A stretch of DNA of 36,924 nt, taken from contig JAFXZC010000005.1 in assembly GCA_017541445.1 (NCBI GenBank), positions 1-36,924 of the forward strand, in the 5' to 3' direction. This document shows positions 17,046-27,028 of the stretch, in pieces. Numbering within the stretch: position 1 is the first letter of the stretch; every line of letters begins with the position of its first letter. Below the pieces are notes generated by a model. That model saw only the letters and a program-made list of their open reading frames with translations. It was not told where the DNA came from and did no database searches. The translations under genes were made by a program, and so were the position numbers. The stretch is from Bacilli bacterium (lineage in GTDB: Bacteria > Bacillota_I > Bacilli_A > RF39 > UBA660).

Positions 17046-18179
17046 ATGGCTAGTAGTAGAGATTATTATGAGATTTTAGGTGTTCCTAAAACTGCTAGTG
17101 ATGCTGAAATTAAAAGTGCTTTTAGAAAAAAAGCTAAGATGTATCATCCTGATAATAAAGAAACTGGTGATGAAGCTAAGTTTAAGGAATTAGGTGAAGC
17201 TTATGCAGTTTTATCAGATGAGACAAAAAGAAGACAATATGATCAATTTGGTCATGAAGCATTTACACAGGGTGCTAGCCAAGGTGGTTTTGGCGGTGGA
17301 TTCGGTGGTTTTGGCGGATTCTCAGCAGATGATATAGATTTATCAGATCTTTTCGGAGATTTGTTTGGTGGAGGTATGTTTGGTGGTGGAAGTCGTAGAC
17401 GTAGTGCCAATCGTCCTCAAAAGGGTGCAGATTCTTTAGTTACTGTTAATTTAACTTTTGAAGAAGCTGTATTCGGTTGTAAAAAAGATATTAATGTTGA
17501 TTTAGATTCTGAATGTAGTGATTGTGAAGGTAAAGGTGGTACTGGAGAAACTACTTGTCCAGATTGTGGAGGTAGTGGTAGAAGAGTAACACAAAAACAA
17601 ACTATGTTTGGTGTATTCCAATCTGAAACTACATGTCCTACATGTGGTGGTAAAGGTAAGACTTATAGAAATACTTGTCGTACATGTAATGGTAAAGGTC
17701 ATTATATGAAGAATAAGACTATTGAGATAACTGTTCCTGAAGGTGTAGATAATGGTCATCAAATGAAAATAACTGGTAAAGGTGGAGCAGGTTATAATGG
17801 TGGTCCTAATGGTGATATTTATATTGAATTTAAAGTTAAAGATCATCCATTATTTGAAAGAAAAGATAATGATATTTATGTAGAAGTTCCTATTACTGTT
17901 ACTGATGCTGTATTAGGTTGTAAGAAAGAAGTTCCTACTTTAACAGGTAGTGTTATTCTAGATATAGATTCTGGTACTCAAAGTGGTGATCAATTAAGAT
18001 TACGTGGTAAGGGTATTAAAGATCCTACTAGTTCTAAAAAAGGTGATATGTATGTTGTTATTAACGTAGTTATACCTTCTAAATTAGATAGAAATCAAAA
18101 GAATCTATTTAAAGAGTTAGCTGAAACAGAATTAGATAGTGATAAAGAATTTAAAGAATTTAATAAATATTTACAATAA
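17046..18179 (+). CDS. dnaJ: Co-chaperone DnaJ (type I Hsp40)
   Basis: A 377-aa complete DnaJ that stimulates the DnaK ATPase and delivers clients. The J domain has HPD at residues 34-36. A Gly/Phe region follows at about 75-120, then four zinc-binding repeats ([32 protein letters not shown]) and the client-binding C-terminal domains. It starts on the base after the pepF stop; no independent strong ribosome site is seen beyond the AAGGAAGTAG at the end of pepF. It ends the operon. Confidence 0.98.
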   Translation: MASSRDYYEILGVPKTASDAEIKSAFRKKAKMYHPDNKETGDEAKFKELGEAYAVLSDETKRRQYDQFGHEAFTQGASQGGFGGGFGGFGGFSADDIDLSDLFGDLFGGGMFGGGSRRRSANRPQKGADSLVTVNLTFEEAVFGCKKDINVDLDSECSDCEGKGGTGETTCPDCGGSGRRVTQKQTMFGVFQSETTCPTCGGKGKTYRNTCRTCNGKGHYMKNKTIEITVPEGVDNGHQMKITGKGGAGYNGGPNGDIYIEFKVKDHPLFERKDNDIYVEVPITVTDAVLGCKKEVPTLTGSVILDIDSGTQSGDQLRLRGKGIKDPTSSKKGDMYVVINVVIPSKLDRNQKNLFKELAETELDSDKEFKEFNKYLQ

Positions 18180-18180
18180 T

Positions 18181-18210
18181 AAAAAGAACTATATATATAG
18201 TTCTTTTTTT
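18181..18210. terminator. Bidirectional terminator after dnaJ
   Basis: The 18-base palindrome GAACTATATATATAGTTC (18186-18203) is flanked by A5 and T7 tracts. It serves dnaJ and the convergent zincin gene. Confidence 0.85.
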
Positions 18211-18211
18211 A

Positions 18212-19162
18212 TTATGCTAAATCTGGTTTATAATCTATTAAGACATAGATTATATTATTTTTAAAGTCTAGATATTGACTAGATGTTTCATAAGCTTTTT
18301 CTAAACCATTTCTTTTAGTTATTTCATAGTTTATATATAATTCATCTAATTGTGAAATCATTTCTGAGTATGATGAATTATTATTTAATTTTTTATTAAT
18401 TAGTTCTTCTATTTGATCAGTAGATCCTTCTAACATAGTTTTATTTATTAATTTTTTTATTTCTTTTTTATTAAATAAAGGTCTATATAGATTTACAAAT
18501 GGTTCATATCCAGTTGCTGTGTATTCTTCTTGAATACTATCTAATATTTTAAATGCTTCATTAAATTTATTATTATATATTTTATATTTTCTTAATGATA
18601 ATAATTTATTTATTATATCTTCTGTTTCTAATGTATTTATTACTTCATTAAAGATTCTACCTGAATCTTTTTTAGTAGATGTTATATCTGTTTTAAATAG
18701 TCCATATCTAAATAATATTGAATTATTATTATGAGTAAATGTATTATTTAGAGATGTTAATATATGATTTAATTCATGTGTTAGATATTCTAGTAATTGT
18801 TGTTTATTATTTTTATTTTTAGCTATTATAATAGTATAATTTATTTTTAATTCTTTATCTTGTCTTGTTACAGTAGATAGGGTATAGGCATTAGTAGATT
18901 CTGTTACTCTATTAATTAAACTATGATATTCTTCTTTAGTTAATAATTTATTTAAATCTTTAATACCATATATATATCTTGTATTATTTATTGCTTTATA
19001 GATATCTTTTGAATATGTTGTTCCATAATTAAGTATCATTCCTGTACAGATAAGATATAAATAGTCTTTTATAGATTGAGGAATTTCTTTATTTTCAAAC
19101 ATTGAATCAATAGTATATATTGCTTGATCAATGAATGGATTTATTGTATTTTGATTAAACAT
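18212..19162 (-). CDS. Putative zinc metallopeptidase (HELNH zincin) next to the T7SS core
   Basis: A 316-aa protein not assigned to a named family. The central motif THELNHIL (His129, Glu130, His133) is a classic HExxH zinc site, and NEVINTLETED (Glu173) downstream could supply a third ligand in gluzincin fashion. There is no signal peptide, and the rest is largely helical. ATG 19162 is preferred because AAAGGAGGA lies just upstream; the longer frame from 19216 has no such site. It is transcribed in the same direction as essC and yukD but separated from them by a terminator. A T7SS-linked protease or effector role is inference only. Confidence 0.6.
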   Translation of the reverse strand: MFNQNTINPFIDQAIYTIDSMFENKEIPQSIKDYLYLICTGMILNYGTTYSKDIYKAINNTRYIYGIKDLNKLLTKEEYHSLINRVTESTNAYTLSTVTRQDKELKINYTIIIAKNKNNKQQLLEYLTHELNHILTSLNNTFTHNNNSILFRYGLFKTDITSTKKDSGRIFNEVINTLETEDIINKLLSLRKYKIYNNKFNEAFKILDSIQEEYTATGYEPFVNLYRPLFNKKEIKKLINKTMLEGSTDQIEELINKKLNNNSSYSEMISQLDELYINYEITKRNGLEKAYETSSQYLDFKNNIIYVLIDYKPDLA

Positions 19163-19238
19163 AAATATTCCTCCTTTGATGCGGTTTATACTATCACTAG
19201 ATGGGTATTTTGGCAAATTTATCTATATATTTTAGAAA

Positions 19239-19264
19239 GAAAAAAGTCATCCTTTGGATGACTT
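19239..19264 (-). terminator. Terminator of the essC-yukD unit
   Basis: On the minus strand, AAGTCATCC pairs with GGATGACTT around an AAA loop, then a U run. It overlaps the yukD stop codon. Confidence 0.85.
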
Positions 19265-19514
19265 ATAATAGTACTAATTCTGTACCATTTCTGATACTTG
19301 TATCTATTAATATTTTATTAGGTTCGTATTTTTCTCCAGTCTTTCTATTATATAGAGCTATTTTACGATCATCATCATATTCATAACCCATTTCATTAAT
19401 AGCTTTTATTAATAGTTTTATTATATTACCAATTCTTTTTGTAATAGGTACATAGACATCATATTCTGTTTCTAATTCAGGAATAATTAATTTAATCATT
19501 ATTTTGTTGTTCAT
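19263..19514 (-). CDS. yukD: EsaB/YukD ubiquitin-like T7SS protein
   Basis: An 83-aa beta-grasp protein: IKLIIPELETEYDVYVPITKRIGNIIKLL, then LYNRKTGEKYEPNKIL and a closing NGTELVLL, typical of the small YukD/EsaB components of type VII secretion. It overlaps the 3' end of essC by 23 bases, so the two are translationally coupled. An internal ATG at 19499 is possible, but 19514 has a better upstream AAAGGA. It may regulate or assemble the EssC machine. Confidence 0.88.
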   Translation of the reverse strand: MNNKIMIKLIIPELETEYDVYVPITKRIGNIIKLLIKAINEMGYEYDDDRKIALYNRKTGEKYEPNKILIDTSIRNGTELVLL

Positions 19515-22500
19515 TATTAATTTTCCTTTCTTGATAGATAACTTTTTTAATTATTTGTTTTTTACCATTATTATTTATAAATAGTATTTCTTCATTATTA
19601 TCACTTATAGTTGTATCATATGGATTTAGATTAGTGAAATCTAATACTTCTTGAGATCCAATATGATCTCCTAAATAGATTCCATATTTTGGATTAATGA
19701 TTTTATCATACCATAGTTTATATTTTATTTTTAATAATGATTCATTACTATCAATAAATATATAGTGTAAGTTATTATTATCAATATTATTTAAAATATA
19801 TTCATCTATATTCTTATTTAGTTCTTCACTAAATTTATCTTTTATAGTACCTATACCTGTTATGATATATAATGTATCTGCTTCTATTTTTTGTTTAATA
19901 ATAGTTTCAAATGTTTGTTCAAAGTTATTCTTTATACAATTATTAGTAGATATATTAAAGATATTTTTCATATCTATAATAGTTGTATTTAGATTAGGTA
20001 TTTTATTTATTAAGATAGCTAATGCTTCTAAGAATGATACATTATTACCTAGATCTTTATAGGTTATTATATTAGCTTTATTTTGTTTAAAGTTATAATA
20101 ATATCTTTGTTTTGTTTCTATATCATAACCAATTGGTAGTTTAGATAATGTTTCTACATAATCAATTAATTTATTAACTGTTATTTCTTTTGGTATAGAA
20201 GGTATATATTTCTTAGTATAGTCTTTATATCTTTCATTTAATGTATTACATGTATTATTTATAATAGTATGTATTTCATTTTTTAAATAAATATATGCTG
20301 TTTGGAATTCATATATATTATTATCTATTTCTATTAAACCTCTACCATTATTTTTATCTGGTCTTATATTAATATCTTTATTAAAGTATTTTTTATATTC
20401 TTTTGGATTATCTATTTGTAATGCTATTTTATTATCAAATAGTTCTTTAAATTTATTATCTAGATTATCTTGTGATATTAATAATATATAGTTTATTCCA
20501 TATTTTAATGATTCTTTTATTTGATTATGGATTGTATCTATTAGAGTAGGGAACTTATCTATAAATAGATCATAATTATTAATAATAATAGATATATTAG
20601 ATAGTTCTTTTTCTTTTCTATATTCTTCTATACTGTTATAGTTTGCTAATAATATTTTTCTTTCATTAATAGTTTTATTTATTGTTTCAAATAGATCATT
20701 TATTTTTTCTGGATCATCAAATGTACATATATCATCTATTTGCGGATAATTAATGAATGGTTTAATAGTTTTAATATTAGTATCTATATAATAGATATTT
20801 AAATCATTAGGAGAGTTATTAATAGTTCTATTATAAATAATAGTATTTAATAAATCTTCTTTACCTGATGATTTATTACCATATATAAGTGTATTGTTAT
20901 TATTAATAGTTAATAAATTATATTTACTTTTTTCTATATCAGCATATTCTCCTATTAGTATTTCTTTACTATTTTGTGTATAGTTATATTTTTTAGATAG
21001 ATTAGCTATATAGATATTTTTTGATAATGGAGAAAGAATTATCTTTCTATTATGATATTGTTCTTTAATAGTTAGATTATTTATATAATCTATTGTATTT
21101 GTTAATTGATTAGATTTATTATTACTTATTTCTTGTTTTATAAAGTCATTAACATTCTTAGTAGTTTTTCCTATATTATTTATAAAACTTATTGAATCAT
21201 CTTTTTTATGGATTAAATGATCAGAAGGAGAGTAGTTAGCTCCTGGCCAAGATGATTGACCTAATTCTATTTGTTCATCGAATCCTACTTGTAAATAGAA
21301 TCTTCCAGCTATTTTTAATTTAGCTGCATCTGGTCTTTTTATAATAGATATACTTTCTTCTGGCGTTTGTACTTTAAAACATATTTTAGTAGTTATATTA
21401 GACCATATATCTTCATTAATAATTCCTTCTGGTTTATTAGTAGATAGTATTAAATGGAAACCATATTTCTTTCCATTAGATATTATTTCTAATAATTTAC
21501 CCATAAATTCTTGTGTTTCAAAATCTATAAATTCATCTGTAATAATAAATAGATGAGGTATAGGAGTTTCTATTAATTTATCTTTATAATATTTTTGATA
21601 TTTATAGATATCTATATTATTTTCTCCTGTTATAGAAGATACTTCTGTAAATAGTTTTTCTCTTCTTTGGATTTCTATTTCTAATGATTTTATTGCTTTA
21701 TATATTTCATTTTCATCTAATGATTTAATAGTACCTAGGATATGTGGTATTTTATATTCATTATCTTCTGTTTCAAAAGATGGTGTTATATGATTATTTT
21801 GATCTATTAAGATAAATGAGACATCATCTGGATTATAATTAATTGCTAAACTTAGTATATAGTTAGTAATAAATTCTGTTTTTCCTGAACCAGGAGCTCC
21901 TGCTATTAAAGCATTAGGTCCATAAGCATTTTCATGTAAGTCTAAAGTAAATAATTCATTATTAGAGTGTAAGCCGATTGGTACTGATAGAGACATTGTT
22001 GAATCAGTATTTTTCCATCTATTAGAAATATTTAATTGTTCTATTTTAGATACATTATACATTTCTAAGAAGGTTAGGGAATCTGGTAATTTAGATTCAT
22101 TAGAATTTATTTGTAATGGTATATTAAGTAATTTTTCACAGATAGGTGTCATATCATAATCTTCAAAGAATTCTGGTTTAAACATTATTTGGCTATTTAA
22201 ATCTTTTTCCATTACACAACCACTATTTTCTGATAGTGATATAAATGAATTACATCTTTTTGGTATATTATTCATATTCTTTTCTATCATTAATAGAGAG
22301 AAACCTAAGTTTTCTATACTATTTAATGTTAAATCTACTATAGGTATATTTTTAGTATTTAATATATCGTTAGTAATTATTAAATAATATGTATCAAATT
22401 TTTTATAGGAAGAAGATTCTTCATTTATTTCATAATTATTAGTACTAGTATTTAATTGTCTTTCATTAAAAATAGTTTCTAATTCACTAGATATAGTTTT

Positions 22501-24063
22501 CATTTCATCATATGTTTTTGCATAGTATCTAGTTGTTTTATTATGATTAAATGTATGTGGTAGATATTTACCATATGTAAATTCATTTTCATCATTTAAG
22601 AAGAAGACTATTTTTAATTCTTGAGCACTTTGTAATGTTATTAATTGTAAGATTACGGAATCTAGGAAATAGTTTGCATAGTAAGTATCACTTACTATAG
22701 CAGATACTCTATTTTTAATTAAATTAAATGGTACTGGGACATTATTTAAGATTCTAGGGAAGTTTTCTATTTCATTTAATTTAGTTATTATATCTGGATT
22801 ATTATTATTAAAATCTATTTTAGGTAGATTTAATTTTATTTTGGCTTTTATATTTCCTATACCTGTTCTTATATTTAAGAAAGTATCATCTTTTATTTCT
22901 CTAGACCATATCATTGATTTACCTTGATTTAAGAAAGATAAACAGTCATTTAATGAGACATTTTCTTCTTTAATAAGATCTGCTTGGTGTTCTATTTCTT
23001 CTGTCATTTCTTTTGTTTTTATATCTAGATAATTTATATAATTCTTTATTGTATTATTATCTTTTTGTGTTGTTTTTTTATTTAGATATTTAGTTACTAG
23101 TTTAGGAGATACTAAACCAAATATAGCGAGTAGGGCACATAGAGATAATGATATAGATACTCCTATTACATTAGAAGTAGAATTAATATTAGATATTACT
23201 GAGATACTAGATACAAAGGCTGCTGCCATAAATGTAAAACTTATGCAGAATGATATTAATTCTTTATTAGTTGTTTTATCTTCTATAAGAGGAGGGTTTT
23301 CTATAGTTATTTCTTTTTCTTTAATACTATTTTCTATAGATGGGGTATGGAAGAAATAATCTTCTTTTTTATATAGTTCTATATCTTGTTGTTCTTCACT
23401 AACTGGATCATATTTAGTATTATCAAATTCATCTTCATTAAATTCTTTTAATTCATCTGGATTTAATTTTATTTTATTAAGTGGGTTACTTATTTTAATA
23501 AAGGTACCCATCCAGATAAATTTTAATCCTTTAGTAAATATTACGTCTCCTATTTCTATTTTAGATCGAGCATTATTTATAAATTTATTATTAATATAGA
23601 AGTTAGCATCTTCTACTTCTTCTGGGGTTCCTATATACCAATCATTATCTTGTTTATAGATTCCTGCATGTACTGGTTTTATTTCGGGATCATTATAGAT
23701 AATAGAGCAGGAATCTGATGAACCAATAGTTATTTCTTCTTTATCTTTATCTATTGCTATTTTAAAATAGTTTCTTTCTACTGTAGGGAGACAATATAAA
23801 TCTAAGATATCATCTTTACCAACTACTTTTATTCTTAGATGTAGATAATCTCTTAGAGTAGCTTCATTTACTACTTGTTCATTTTGAATAATATTTAAAG
23901 TATTATTACCTTTTAATAACCAATTATCTTTATTAGCTTCTATAGTTAATTCTTTTGTTATATTAGTATCATTTGCTTTATATGGTACAACAAAAACACC
24001 ATCTATTTCTTTAGGTAGTGTTATTCTAGTTATTTTTTCTTTATCTAATAGTAATACACGCAT
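19492..24063 (-). CDS. essC: Type VII secretion ATPase EssC/YukBA
   Basis: A 1523-aa FtsK/SpoIIIE-type motor that drives WXG100 export. A cytosolic N-terminus with an FHA domain comes first (residues 103-190, GSSDSCSI and PVHAG). Two membrane segments follow at about 270-292 and 297-320. ATPase 1 has Walker A GAPGSGKTE (722-730) and Walker B LFIITDEF (838-845), with conserved GFHLILSTNKPEG and GRFYLQVG. ATPase 2 has a degenerate Walker A, GNKSSGKED, with Glu where Ser/Thr is expected. The third domain has no clear P-loop. ATG 24063 follows GGGTGAT; the GTG at 24072 lies in that site. essA, essB and esaA are not in the window. Confidence 0.95.
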   Translation of the reverse strand: MRVLLLDKEKITRITLPKEIDGVFVVPYKANDTNITKELTIEANKDNWLLKGNNTLNIIQNEQVVNEATLRDYLHLRIKVVGKDDILDLYCLPTVERNYFKIAIDKDKEEITIGSSDSCSIIYNDPEIKPVHAGIYKQDNDWYIGTPEEVEDANFYINNKFINNARSKIEIGDVIFTKGLKFIWMGTFIKISNPLNKIKLNPDELKEFNEDEFDNTKYDPVSEEQQDIELYKKEDYFFHTPSIENSIKEKEITIENPPLIEDKTTNKELISFCISFTFMAAAFVSSISVISNINSTSNVIGVSISLSLCALLAIFGLVSPKLVTKYLNKKTTQKDNNTIKNYINYLDIKTKEMTEEIEHQADLIKEENVSLNDCLSFLNQGKSMIWSREIKDDTFLNIRTGIGNIKAKIKLNLPKIDFNNNNPDIITKLNEIENFPRILNNVPVPFNLIKNRVSAIVSDTYYANYFLDSVILQLITLQSAQELKIVFFLNDENEFTYGKYLPHTFNHNKTTRYYAKTYDEMKTISSELETIFNERQLNTSTNNYEINEESSSYKKFDTYYLIITNDILNTKNIPIVDLTLNSIENLGFSLLMIEKNMNNIPKRCNSFISLSENSGCVMEKDLNSQIMFKPEFFEDYDMTPICEKLLNIPLQINSNESKLPDSLTFLEMYNVSKIEQLNISNRWKNTDSTMSLSVPIGLHSNNELFTLDLHENAYGPNALIAGAPGSGKTEFITNYILSLAINYNPDDVSFILIDQNNHITPSFETEDNEYKIPHILGTIKSLDENEIYKAIKSLEIEIQRREKLFTEVSSITGENNIDIYKYQKYYKDKLIETPIPHLFIITDEFIDFETQEFMGKLLEIISNGKKYGFHLILSTNKPEGIINEDIWSNITTKICFKVQTPEESISIIKRPDAAKLKIAGRFYLQVGFDEQIELGQSSWPGANYSPSDHLIHKKDDSISFINNIGKTTKNVNDFIKQEISNNKSNQLTNTIDYINNLTIKEQYHNRKIILSPLSKNIYIANLSKKYNYTQNSKEILIGEYADIEKSKYNLLTINNNNTLIYGNKSSGKEDLLNTIIYNRTINNSPNDLNIYYIDTNIKTIKPFINYPQIDDICTFDDPEKINDLFETINKTINERKILLANYNSIEEYRKEKELSNISIIINNYDLFIDKFPTLIDTIHNQIKESLKYGINYILLISQDNLDNKFKELFDNKIALQIDNPKEYKKYFNKDINIRPDKNNGRGLIEIDNNIYEFQTAYIYLKNEIHTIINNTCNTLNERYKDYTKKYIPSIPKEITVNKLIDYVETLSKLPIGYDIETKQRYYYNFKQNKANIITYKDLGNNVSFLEALAILINKIPNLNTTIIDMKNIFNISTNNCIKNNFEQTFETIIKQKIEADTLYIITGIGTIKDKFSEELNKNIDEYILNNIDNNNLHYIFIDSNESLLKIKYKLWYDKIINPKYGIYLGDHIGSQEVLDFTNLNPYDTTISDNNEEILFINNNGKKQIIKKVIYQERKINNEQQNND

Positions 24064-24099
24064 AATTATCACCCTATATATTATTCTTTACTATTATTT

Positions 24100-24128
24100 A
24101 TTATATCATATATAGAGTATTTTATAAA
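24100..24128 (-). promoter_or_regulatory. Promoter of essC-yukD
   Basis: On the minus strand, TTTATA, 17 bases, TATAAT (plus 24100-24105), with an extended -10 TG. The leader is short. Confidence 0.6.
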
Positions 24129-24207
24129 AGACATTTTGTTTACGATTATAAGAAGTATAGATAAGTAATTTAGTTAATAATATAGTATAATTAGATTGGG
24201 TGATTAT

Positions 24208-25293
24208 ATGAAATTAATTGTCTCTGCTGGTGGTACAGGAGGACATATATATCCTGCATTAGCAATAATAAATAAATTTATGGAAGAAGAGAAAGATTTA
24301 GAAGTTTTATATATTGGTACTCATAATAGAATGGAAAAAGATATTATTCCTAAAAGGGGTATTAAATATGAAGCAATAGAGATATATGGTTTTAATAAGA
24401 GAGATATTTTATTAGATATTAAGAATATATTTTTAATTAATAAAGCTAAGAAAAGATGCTTAGAGATAATGAAAGAGTTTAGACCTGATATTGTTTTAGG
24501 TATAGGTGGTTATGTTACATATCCAGTTATATGGGCTGCTAATAAATTAGGTATTAAAACTTTTATTCATGAACAAAATAATCATCCTGGTAAGAGTAAT
24601 ATTATGTTACAAAAGAAAGCTGATTTAATTGGTGTTTCTTTTAAAGAGAGTATTCCTTATTTTAATAAATGTAAGGGTGAAGTATTCTATAGTGGTAATC
24701 CTTGTGGAGAGAATGCTTTAAAGGTAGAACCTATGGATAAGAAAGAATTAGGTTTTAGTAAAGATAAAAAATTAGTAGTAGTTGTTGCTGGTAGTTTAGG
24801 TAGTGCTACTGTTAATAAGAAAATGGATGAATTTTTAAATAGAGTAAAAGATGAATCTTATGAAGTATTATATATTACTGGTAAAGATTTATATGATGAT
24901 TTTATTAAAGATAAAGAATATCCTAGTAATGTTAAAGTTGTTCCTTATGTAGATAATTTACCAGCTTTACTTAAAAATACTGATTTAATTGTTACTAGAG
25001 CAGGGGCTTCTACTATGAGTGAGATATTATCATTAAATTTACCTGCTATATTTATTCCATCACCATTTGTAGCTAATAATCATCAATATTATAATGCTTT
25101 AGTTATTAAAGAGAATGGTGGAGGAGACATAATAGAAGAAAATAGTTTGACAGCAGATATTTTAATGAATAAAATAAATGATATGTTTTCTGATGAAGAT
25201 AAATATAATAATATGAAGAAAGTACTTAAAGGTATGAGTATGAATAATAGTAGTGAGATTATATATAATAAAATAAAGGACTTGATAAAATGA
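24208..25293 (+). CDS. murG: UDP-GlcNAc transferase MurG
   Basis: A 361-aa GT28 enzyme that adds GlcNAc to lipid I, giving lipid II at the inner membrane face. It has the N-terminal loop SAGGTGGHIYPALA, IGIGGYVTYP-like and IHEQN motifs, the second glycine loop VAGSLGSATVN, and the donor site RAGASTMSE followed by PSPFVANNHQYYNA. ATG 24208 follows GGGTGAT; the TTG at 24196 is rejected. The last bases overlap murB (ATGA). First gene of murG-murB-divIB-queH. A -10 TATAAT lies at 24186-24191. Confidence 0.98.
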   Translation: MKLIVSAGGTGGHIYPALAIINKFMEEEKDLEVLYIGTHNRMEKDIIPKRGIKYEAIEIYGFNKRDILLDIKNIFLINKAKKRCLEIMKEFRPDIVLGIGGYVTYPVIWAANKLGIKTFIHEQNNHPGKSNIMLQKKADLIGVSFKESIPYFNKCKGEVFYSGNPCGENALKVEPMDKKELGFSKDKKLVVVVAGSLGSATVNKKMDEFLNRVKDESYEVLYITGKDLYDDFIKDKEYPSNVKVVPYVDNLPALLKNTDLIVTRAGASTMSEILSLNLPAIFIPSPFVANNHQYYNALVIKENGGGDIIEENSLTADILMNKINDMFSDEDKYNNMKKVLKGMSMNNSSEIIYNKIKDLIK

Positions 25294-26189
25294 TAAATGA
25301 ATTAAGAAAATATGCAGATGTAGAAGAACATGCTTCTTTAAAAACTTATAATACTTATAGAATTAATGGTAAAGTTAAATATTTAATATCACCTAATAGT
25401 ATTCAAGATTTAAATAATGTTATTAAATTATTAAAAGATTATAAAGTTAAATATATGGTATTAGGTAATGGATCTAATATAGTATTAAATGATAGAGAAT
25501 ATAATGGGGCGATGATTAAATTATCTAAATTAGATGGTATTGAAGTATATCCTGATAAGAATATGGCATATGCTGAAGCTGGTGCTATGTTACCTAATTT
25601 AGTTAAGATTGCTGTAGATAATAGTATGACTGGTTTAGAGTTTGCTGCTGGTATACCTGGTACTATTGGTGGTGCTGTTTATGGTAATGCTGGTGCTTAT
25701 AATGCATGTATTTTAGATTATGTTACTAGTGTTACTTGTTTAGATAAAGAGAGTTTAGAAATAGTTACTTTAGAACATGAAGAATTTAGTTATAGTTATA
25801 GAACTTCTTCTTTTAAAGAAGATAAGAAATATATTATTTTAGGTGCTAAATTCTATTTAAAGAGTGGAGATAAAGAAAATAGTTTAGATATAATGGAAGA
25901 TAGACAAAGAAGAAGAGTTTCTTCTCAACCATTAGAGTATCCTTCTGCTGGTTCTGTATTTAGAAATCCTGAAGGGGATTTTGCTGGTAGATTAATTGAA
26001 TCATGTGAATTAAAAGGTAAGAAAATAGGGGGAGCTGAAGTATCTGAAAAACATGCTAACTTTATTATTAATGTAGATAATGCTAGTGGTAAAGATGTTC
26101 ATGATTTAATTATGTTTGTACATGATACTGTTTTAGAAAAGACTAAAGTAGATTTAATAATAGAACAAGAATTTATTGATTGGGAGTAA
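25290..26189 (+). CDS. murB: UDP-N-acetylenolpyruvoylglucosamine reductase MurB
   Basis: A 299-aa FAD enzyme that makes UDP-MurNAc. FAD-binding motifs are LGNGSNIVLND and AGIPGTIGGAVYGNAGAYN; the catalytic serine region is YPSAGSVFRNPEG, and the C-terminal Glu lies in IEQEF. The length and the missing insert fit the type II form of Bacillota. The start codon overlaps the murG stop (ATGA), so the genes are coupled. Confidence 0.98.
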   Translation: MINELRKYADVEEHASLKTYNTYRINGKVKYLISPNSIQDLNNVIKLLKDYKVKYMVLGNGSNIVLNDREYNGAMIKLSKLDGIEVYPDKNMAYAEAGAMLPNLVKIAVDNSMTGLEFAAGIPGTIGGAVYGNAGAYNACILDYVTSVTCLDKESLEIVTLEHEEFSYSYRTSSFKEDKKYIILGAKFYLKSGDKENSLDIMEDRQRRRVSSQPLEYPSAGSVFRNPEGDFAGRLIESCELKGKKIGGAEVSEKHANFIINVDNASGKDVHDLIMFVHDTVLEKTKVDLIIEQEFIDWE

Positions 26190-26191
26190 GT

Positions 26192-27028
26192 ATGGAGAAA
26201 AAGGGGAAGAAGAAGTTAAGATCTAGTGTTAAATTTGTAATTAGATTGTTATTATTCATAACAATTCTTTCTCTATGTACTTATTTTGTTTTAAATTTAA
26301 GAATTAAGAATATATATATAGAAGGTAATAGTAGTGTTAGTGATATAGAAATTATTAATGCTGCTGGTATTAAGAATTATCCTAAGATATATAGATTACA
26401 TAAAAAAGAGTTAATAGATAATATTAGTGCTATTCCTTTAATTAAAGAAGTTAAAATAAAGAGAAATATATTAGGTAAATTAACTATTAGTGTTAAAGAA
26501 GAGAAGTTATTATTTTATTATAAATATAATGATAAATATATTACTAATAATGGTACTTTATTAGATGATAATGGTTATTATGGATATCCTATTTTAATTA
26601 ATTTTACTCCTGATACTATTATGAATAAGTTATTAGAAGCTTTTGATAAGATAGACTATGATATTATTAGAATGATTAATTTAATAGAATATACTCCTTA
26701 TAAGTCTCAAGATGGAGAAATATTTGATGATGGTAGATTTACTTTATTTATGAATGATGGTAATACTATTATTATTGATTTAGTTAATATTAAGAAATTA
26801 AATGAATATATGAAATATTTTGCTTCTTTAGGTTTAGATGAAAGATCTGGTTATTTATATTTAGATACTATTACAGAAGATAATATTTATTTTAGAGTAT
26901 ATACTGAAGAAGAATTAAATGAGAGACAAAGAATTATTGATGAAGTATTAAATAGTGCTAATGTAGTTGCAGGGGATGGTGAAGATGAATTACCAAAAGA
27001 AGATGGAGGAAATAATACAACAGAATAA
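26192..27028 (+). CDS. divIB: Cell-division protein DivIB/FtsQ
   Basis: A 278-aa single-pass membrane protein of the divisome. It has a Lys-rich cytosolic start, a membrane segment at about 16-36, and a POTRA domain (KNIYIEGNSSVSDIEIINAAGI, PLIKEVKIKRNILGKLTISVKE). A beta domain and an acidic Gly/Asp/Glu-rich tail follow. ATG 26192 is used, just after the murB stop, with GGGAG upstream. Its neighbours murG and murB are the usual division and cell-wall cluster partners. Confidence 0.93.
   Translation: MEKKGKKKLRSSVKFVIRLLLFITILSLCTYFVLNLRIKNIYIEGNSSVSDIEIINAAGIKNYPKIYRLHKKELIDNISAIPLIKEVKIKRNILGKLTISVKEEKLLFYYKYNDKYITNNGTLLDDNGYYGYPILINFTPDTIMNKLLEAFDKIDYDIIRMINLIEYTPYKSQDGEIFDDGRFTLFMNDGNTIIIDLVNIKKLNEYMKYFASLGLDERSGYLYLDTITEDNIYFRVYTEEELNERQRIIDEVLNSANVVAGDGEDELPKEDGGNNTTE

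Noticed and set aside
17502..17846. A Thr/Ser/Ile-rich minus-strand frame in dnaJ, and similar frames in grpE, dnaK and tsf
   Set aside because: They are shadows of strongly biased codons in the real genes on the plus strand.
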